The notes beneath the pieces are model-generated. The model ran no database searches, was not told the origin of the DNA, and worked only from the letters and a program-made list of their open reading frames with translations. 64,000 nt of DNA from Dallia pectoralis (Eukaryota; Chordata; Actinopteri; Esociformes; Umbridae). The DNA lies in NCBI GenBank assembly GCA_029465975.1, contig CM055742.1, forward strand, positions 8,990,043-9,054,042, given 5' to 3'. Position 1 is the first letter of the stretch; every line of letters starts with the position of its first letter. Of the stretch, positions 58,640 through 64,000 are shown in pieces. A program made the translations under genes and the position numbers.

Positions 58640-59251
58640 CTGGTGCATCTTGACCTACCAGACTATCATATGAATATAAACGATAGCATTATAGCAATCG
58701 AGAAATACAACGAAATCCATAATTGTAAAAACACAAAAATACAATACGACCCAACCTACAAGCTTAATTGGAGCCAGGCTCTCAATTCCGACTATGTCCG
58801 AAACCCTGGCAAGTATGACCGTGGGCACTTGAACCCTGCAGGGCACCATGGGAAAGGAGATTCCTCCAAAGCCACAATGACCTTCACCAACGTAGCTCCT
58901 CAAAACCCAAAAATGAACCAGCTCCAATGGAACCAGTATGAGAATAAGCTGAAGAAAGTTTTGAGTAAAGACTGTAGTGAAATGTATGTTGTGACTGGGG
59001 TGGTCCCAGGCGACACGTGGGTAAACACTGTCAATGTGCCGAGTCACTACTGGAACGCCTTCTGCTGCACTGACAACAATGACCAACCTATCAGGTCTGG
59101 AGGTGGCTTGTGTTCTAACACAGATGAGGGTGAAGTGATTGAGTACGACACAGTTGAAGATCTTGAAGAAAAGCTTAAAGATAAAAAGATAATTGTCCAT
59201 GTCTTTGATGGATGTAAAAAACAGAATGGCAAAAATATACACCCAGTGTGA
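58640..59251 (+). CDS. ENDOD1-like nuclease, catalytic exon (exon 1 not found)
   Basis: Member of the DNA/RNA non-specific endonuclease (NUC) family, which cuts nucleic acids with a His/Mg2+ active site. ENDOD1-like proteins are usually secreted or membrane-linked. The exon opens after a strong acceptor (cctttttttcag, to 58639) and runs 203 codons uninterrupted. YKLNWSQALNSDYV, then active-site DRGHLNPAGHHGK (His as general base), TFTNVAPQNPKMNQ (metal-binding Asn region), EMYVVTGVVPGDTW and HYWNAFCC with paired cysteines. C-terminus FDGCKKQNGKNIHPV. The matching N-terminal exon with signal peptide is not seen within 2 kb upstream, so the gene is either split by an unrecognised exon or lost its first exon. 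The catalytic exon itself looks intact and under constraint. Confidence 0.83.
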   Translation: MVHLDLPDYHMNINDSIIAIEKYNEIHNCKNTKIQYDPTYKLNWSQALNSDYVRNPGKYDRGHLNPAGHHGKGDSSKATMTFTNVAPQNPKMNQLQWNQYENKLKKVLSKDCSEMYVVTGVVPGDTWVNTVNVPSHYWNAFCCTDNNDQPIRSGGGLCSNTDEGEVIEYDTVEDLEEKLKDKKIIVHVFDGCKKQNGKNIHPV

Positions 59252-59326
59252 CTGTGTCACGTTCATTTCCGTGCATTAATCAAACAAATTTAAACATATC
59301 ATTAATCAAAGAAATACCACTGTGAA

Positions 59327-59640
59327 TTGGAAGTGGACTTTGTGGAGGAAGCGGTGCAGTTCGGGGAGTTTGTACAGAATGACAAGTTGGGCAGCACGTC
59401 GGCAGTGGAGTTACAGAAAGTATTAAGAAGTAGAAAACTCCATACAGTGTTTCCCAACACAGATATAGCTCTACGGCTATTCCTGACCATGCCAGTGACC
59501 AACGTGCTTTCTGCTTTTGTTGTATATAGACAAATGTGATCATTAGACTTTTCTTTATTGTGGGCCTACAAAACCTCTCAGCCCCAGGGCCTAACAGCAG
59601 GTTAATGCGGGCCTGTTCACACTGTATATGATTATATTAA
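59327..59640 (+). mobile_element. hAT transposase C-terminal fragment (ZMYM1-like)
   Basis: The plus strand encodes LHTVFPNTDIALRLFLTMPV followed by TNVLSAF, which matches the hAT-family dimerisation region (typically LPIALRIFLTIPVTVASAER). A 3' flank of 'cccagggcctaacagcaggt' probably belongs to the element end. No 5' part present. Confidence 0.7.
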
Positions 59641-60214
59641 AATAAAAATTAGAGCTTGCCCTTTGCGTTAAAATGCTGTCTCATATATTGACATGATCTT
59701 GTAGACAGGTGTGTGACATTATAAATACATTAAATGTATAGTGGTATAGTTAGAGGGCGTAGTGGAAACTATTTACAACTTTTATAGTTAGGATTCAGAG
59801 ACAACAATTCTCTTCCACAATTATGTTTATTATAGAATCTTAAAGAACATTACGTCAGTAAGTTGTACAGTAAGAGGGGCCAGTTACAATAGACATTATT
59901 GTTTTCATATAGTGTTCTTCACTACAATTCAGGTATTAATATGCAAAAAATAACATTTTCACAATCGTTCAACAAAATGGTCTTTGCATTTACATTCATG
60001 CACAGTGGCAAGGAAAACTCCCAAGCATAGTCAATTATGTGCAGGTTCAAGTTTTCTTATTTGCATTCTCTTATCATATTTTCATCCGTTAGAGGCGGTT
60101 TAAAATCTTGTTTTTATGCAACAAGCACGAAATGCTAGGTCGTGCTAGCTTGTCCATCTTGGCCGAGCAAACCATATAATGAAAAAGAAAAAATGCTTAA
60201 AATGCGGTCACGAT

Positions 60215-60530
60215 GTACAACCAAATCCTGATAATAAATGCATAGAAGATGCTCTAGAATACAGACAGACCTATACAAGCTTGGTTTGAGTCAGGCTCTC
60301 TATGACAACTTTGCGACTATGACCGCACTTAAAAAACTGCAGGGCATCATGGTAATTTAGATTTCTCCAGAGCCAGCATGACCTTTAATATCCGACAATG
60401 AACCAGGTCCAACGGAAACAGCATGAGCAGAAGCTGAAATATGAAAAGGGTCAAGTCTGTAGTGAAATGCATGTTGTGACTTTGTGGTTTTGTGGTTTTA
60501 GACAGCATGTCATTACTGGAAACTTTCAAA
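60215..60530 (+). pseudogene. ENDOD1-like fragment 3 (degenerate)
   Basis: Aligns with 58690-59060 of the intact exon: 'agacctatacaagcttggtt' (YKL), 'gactatgaccgcacttaaaa' (decayed DRGHL), 'ctgcagggcatcatgg', 'gccagcatgacctt', 'agtgaaatgcatgttgtgac' (EMYVVT) and 'tcattactgg' (HYW). The catalytic DRGH sequence is destroyed and the frame is broken repeatedly. Confidence 0.8.
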
Positions 60531-60571
60531 AGGTGATCTTCAGTGGAAATAACCCCAAAGAATAATAGAGA

Positions 60572-60798
60572 CACATTATTCTGTCTACCTGCTAGAGACA
60601 CATTATTCTGTCTACCTGCTAGAGACACATTATTCTGTCTACCTGCTAGAGACACATTATTCTGTCTACCTGCTAGAGACACATTATTCTGTCTACCTGC
60701 TAGGCACACTTTATTCTGTCTACCTGCTAGAGACACATTATTCTGTCTACCTGCTAGGCACACTTTATTCTGTCTACCTGCTAGAGACACATTATTCC
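60572..60798 (+). repeat. 27-bp tandem repeat
   Basis: About 8.5 copies of a 27-bp unit (AGAGACACATTATTCTGTCT + ACCTGCT), two of them with the 'aggcacacttt' variant. It follows directly on the decayed ENDOD1 fragment. The period of 27 keeps frames open without meaning. Confidence 0.93.
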
Positions 60799-60844
60799 TT
60801 GTACATTCCGTGTTTAGATACTCATTGTGTTTTTATATATATAT

Positions 60845-61085
60845 ATTTTATTTATCACTGTATCTATGTTGCTCAACTGTACTTCATATACCTCATCCTG
60901 TTTAATCTTGAACCAGTTTTGCCTTACTGTGTCCCACTGCTATTTGCACTCTTGTGTTCTGTGTACTTATGTAACTGTTTGTCGTCCTGCACATTTTTCT
61001 CCTTATCTTGGCCAGGTCGACACTGCAAATGAGAATTTGTTCTCAATCGGCCTACCTGGTTAAAGAAAGGTTAAATAAATAAAAC
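60845..61085 (+). mobile_element. LINE 3' tail
   Basis: Ends in 'cctacctggttaaagaaagg' plus a TAAATAAATAAAA tail, preceded by 'cttatcttggccaggtcgac' and 'aatgagaatttgttctcaat'. This is a LINE 3'-end signature I recognise from fish genomes. No coding part. Confidence 0.6.
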
Positions 61086-61097
61086 TGTATACCGGTA

Positions 61098-63440
61098 CCG
61101 TATTTTCCAGACTACAAGTCGCTCCGGAATATAAGTCGCATCAGTCAAAATATGCGTCATGACGAGGGAAAAACATATATAAGTCGCACGGACTATAAGT
61201 CGCATTTATTTAATGTATTTCACTAAATCCAAGACCAAAAAATACATTTATTCTGGAACATTTAATCACAGAACAACAGGCTGAATGGGTGTCCGGTATG
61301 TTAACGTAACACAGGGGTGTCCAAAGTCCGGCCCGCGGGCCAACTGCGGCCCGCGGTCCAGTTTTTATTGGCTTGCAGCAAATTCTGAAAATATAATTGA
61401 ATATGGCCCGCACAAGAAGATTGAGCTCAACTCTGTTGCACTTCTCAGTTTCAACACTAGTTGGAGCCAGCCATGGAAACGGTGCTTCTCCACTATACAA
61501 AATTAAGCAAAGAAAAACTTTTACGGCGAGTCACCAGAAATGGCAGCACCAAAGAAACGCAAAATAGCAAGTGAGTGTAGAAGATTTCAAACACAGTGGG
61601 AAAATGAATATTTCTTCAAAGAAATCAACGTAAAGTGTATCTGTTTGATTTGCAATGAAGATGTTGCTGTGATGAAAGAGTATAATGTCCGTCAGCACTA
61701 TGAGACCAAACATCAGAGCTACACATCAGTACACCAGTGCCGAACGAACGCAGAAAGTCAAGCAAATGGCAGCTAGCCTGCAAGCTCAACAACAGGTGTT
61801 TTTTCGTGCTAACAAAATAAAGGAAAACGCCACAACAGCAAGCTATAAGGTCGCTAAACGTATGGCCCAGCACGGCAAACCGTTCTCAGACGGTGATTTC
61901 ATAAAGCAGTGCCTCAAAGTCACAGCAATAATGTGCCCGGAAAAAGTTCCGGATTTCAACAACGTGAGCTTATCCAGAAATACAGTGGTGCGGAGAATCG
62001 AGGACTTGTTGTCAGCTAACTGGAAACTTCAGCTGAGAGACAAAGCTAGTGCTTTTGATTTGTACTCGATAGCATGCGATTGGTTATGGATAGGGTTAGC
62101 GATAAGAGCACAGATGCCACAGACACCGCGCAGCTGTTAATGTTTTGCGGGGAGTAGATGGACTTTTTTGCTATACGGAGGAGCTGCATGATATGAGGAG
62201 CCTAAAAGGCACAACGACGGGCAGAGATATTTTTGAAGCTGTGTCGGAGGCAGTTGGAAAGATGGGGCTTAAATGGGACAAACTCAGTGGAGAAACAACG
62301 GATGGAGCTCCGGCCATGCATGACGGGCGTAAAACCTGTCAACATAATTCGAGCTAGAGGACAGCACAGTTCTTCACATTATAGGTGAGTTAGAAATACA
62401 CACAGTATTCATATGTTAATATGTCACCTCTAGTGTGCGGCCCGGCCCTTTGTTTATTTTTCTGTATTTGGCCCTCACTAAAAAAACTTTGGACACCCCT
62501 GACGTAACACATAAAACTGTTTTTCAACTAGCATATAGAACATTCGGCTGAATAGGTCAAATTAACATAACAAGCCAGTGAGTCCAACAAGCGAGTTCCC
62601 CGGTAAGCAAGTTCACTAAACTCCCGATGTCATTCAACATCACTAAATCCATCGAATTCTTCATCCTCTGTGTCACTTATGAACAAGACCGCCTGGGCGT
62701 GGAGACGTAACTTCACCGTTGACAAGCCTCTCCCGGCAGCACGTTGTTCAAGCACCCATCTGTGGACTTGTTCCTCCAGCGCTGGACATCTGGCTTTCAG
62801 CCCGCGATTAGCTTTCTTTTTTTTCTTCATCGTGGTTAAAGTTACCTCTGCTTTTCGCCAGTCCCTCACAAGTTTCTCACTCACTCCAAACTTTCTTTCT
62901 GCTGCTCGATTACTTTATTACTTTATTACTGTAGCTGACGCAGAAGTTTCTTGATGCGTCTCCAGGGCGACAGAGTGAATGTGCGCAACTGTATTATCAC
63001 TGAGTTACTTCACTATATGCAGTTATAATAGTTATAATAATGTAGAGAATTTAATAAGTGAAACACTGTGATAATGTTTTATTTTATTTACAGAGAAATA
63101 ACTTTAATTTGGTTCGATAAAGTGACACGCTGCGCCGGAAGTAGAGTCACCGGCATAGGTCAGAGTTGAGAGAGGAGCGAACAAAAAGAGAGTTGTAAAG
63201 TGATGAACGTTTGAGAGATTGTTTTATATTTTCTACCGCTGGTTGCAAACCGTTCACGATGCAATTGTGCGGAGTTGTTTATGGTGTTTTTCTACAGCAC
63301 GCTGGAAATAATAAACGCGCAAGTTTGCATCCGTTTTCAGTTGTATTTAAGTTAATGTTAATATATAAGTCGCACCTGACTATAAGTCGCAGGACCAGCC
63401 AAACTATAAAAAAGTGCGACTTATAGTCCGGAAAATACGG
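61098..63440 (-). mobile_element. pogo/Tigger-like transposon, internally deleted
   Basis: Inverted ends begin CCGTATTTTCC and continue with (A)GACTAxAAGTCGC on both sides, flanked by TA at 61096-61097 and 63441-63442. Sub-terminal copies of 'ataagtcgca' recur at both ends. On the minus strand 62884-62630 encodes a piece of a CENP-B-type DNA-binding domain (KLVRDWRKAEVTLTTMKKKK, then CPALEEQVHRWVLEQRAAGR) fused directly to the acidic C-terminal tail (DTEDEEFDGFSDVE), so the DDE catalytic domain has been deleted. A hAT element is nested inside. Without it the element is about 1.15 kb. Confidence 0.85.
61312..62501 (+). mobile_element. hAT transposon nested in the pogo-like element
   Basis: 1,190 bp with 16-bp inverted ends CAGGGGTGTCCAAAGT and a perfect 8-bp target duplication ACGTAACA (61304-61311 and 62502-62509). 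The plus strand encodes a GTF2IRD2/SCAND3-like transposase N-terminus from 61540: MAAPKKRKIASECRRFQTQW, BED-like finger CICLICNEDV...HYETKH, then after a +1 break AASLQAQQQVFFRANK and VAKRMAQHGKPFSDGDFIKQ, and LSGETTDGAPAM. The C-terminal half, including the dimerisation region, is missing, so it is non-autonomous. Confidence 0.92.
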
Positions 63441-63494
63441 TAGTGTCCCACCGTATAAAGAGGGCAGCGTCCCACACGATTTCAAGCGTAGAAA

Positions 63495-63840
63495 AGAACA
63501 AGCGAGTCAATGTGCCGAGTCACTACTGGAATGCCTTCTGCTGCACTGACAACAATGGCAAACCTATCAGGTCTGGAGGTGCCTTGTGTCTTAACACAGC
63601 TGAGAGTGAAGTGATTGAGTACGACAAAATTAAAAAGCTTCAAAATGAGCTTAAAAAGCACATGAATGTTGACAGCAAATTCCAAATTTTTAATAACTGT
63701 TTAATCTGAAATATTTGTTGCCAGAGACACGTTTAATATCTGGTGCGATTTTTTTTAGCTTAAAAAATTGCTTAAAGATGAAAAGATATTTAGCAAAAAT
63801 ATCCATGTCTTTAATGGATGTATAAATTAGAATGGACATA
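63495..63840 (+). pseudogene. ENDOD1-like fragment 4 (C-terminal part)
   Basis: Starts abruptly inside the family with NKRVNVPSHYWNAFCC, then PIRSGGALCLNTAESEVIEY, and stops at 63709 with FQIFNNCLI. About 45 bp later a second version of the family C-terminus appears ('gcttaaagatgaaaagatat', 'catgtctttaatggatgta'), which aligns with 59175-59220 of the intact copy. The catalytic DRGH region is absent. Its 5' edge is about 50 bp from the pogo-like insertion. Confidence 0.8.
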
Positions 63841-64000
63841 GCAAATTGAATTTGATAGGCAAAATACTTTAAATAATTTGCAGTGTGACTGTGCTGTGTT
63901 ACTGTCTATCATTATGTTTTGCTATAGTGCGGAGATATCACCCGATTTTATTTAGCCTAGTCTGTGAAGTTCTTTGGATTTTTCGTCATACTAATATCTG

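Noticed and set aside
58246..58653. N-terminal coding exon of the plus-strand ENDOD1-like gene
   Set aside because: The frame shows none of the family N-terminal motifs (ICQ, FATLYG, RIPxYSAY) and overlaps the splice acceptor at 58639.
60215..63840. A single ENDOD1-like gene interrupted by the transposon nest
   Set aside because: The left fragment already extends through the HYW motif with which the right fragment begins, so they overlap and are better explained as two separate broken copies.

Overview
The window is teleost fish nuclear DNA. The evidence is multi-exon genes with GT/AG introns, vertebrate-only protein families, many Tc1-like, hAT, pogo and gypsy transposons, a tRNA-derived SINE, and the dispersed 'TAGTGCACTAC' repeat that is common in salmonids and pikes. 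An esociform or salmoniform fish is my inference. Species cannot be fixed from the sequence alone.

Layout. (1) 0-2.8 kb: a SINE and a Tc1-like element. (2) 2.8-16.3 kb (+): a znf638 orthologue in 20 recognisable exons, with two matrin-type zinc fingers and two RRM domains. Its introns carry three decayed Tc1 copies or fragments and four tandem-repeat arrays. An apparent frameshift lies just before the first zinc finger. (3) 18.2-19.0 kb (+): an intronless rhodopsin-like GPCR of unknown ligand. (4) 22.1-24.9 kb (+): paip2b, a translation regulator that binds poly(A)-binding protein, with a CRE/GC-box promoter and a 59-bp minisatellite in intron 1. (5) 25.6-28.4 kb (-): an eight-exon gene whose product has an axonemal-microtubule (SAXO-like) motif. 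(6) 29.4-34.5 kb (+): dok1 (PH, PTB, tyrosine motifs), with a 1.5-kb minisatellite in intron 4. (7) 36.5-47.3 kb (+): a class 4 semaphorin in 14 exons, probably sema4f by its position beside dok1. Its introns hold a 57-bp array, a TG tract abutting a splice acceptor, and a 2.3-kb 24-bp array.

(8) 47-64 kb is an accessory, rapidly changing region. It has three copies of an ecto-ADP-ribosyltransferase (ART) upstream region, but only the last copy is followed by an intact ART gene. One copy is cut by a gypsy fragment and one retains only about 90 bp of coding sequence. Next comes a family of ENDOD1-like secreted nucleases: a broken minus-strand copy, an intact catalytic exon on the plus strand, and at least two further fragments. 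Between the fragments is a precise transposon nest: a hAT element with a perfect 8-bp target duplication inside a TA-flanked pogo-like element.

The neighbours paip2b/znf638 and dok1/sema4f both map to human 2p13, so the gene-rich half is a conserved vertebrate block. The most unusual feature is the density of long minisatellites, nearly all in introns. I found no convincing new multi-gene system. The best candidates for follow-up are the paired expansion of secreted NAD-using and nucleic-acid-cutting enzymes, and the splice-site-proximal repeats.
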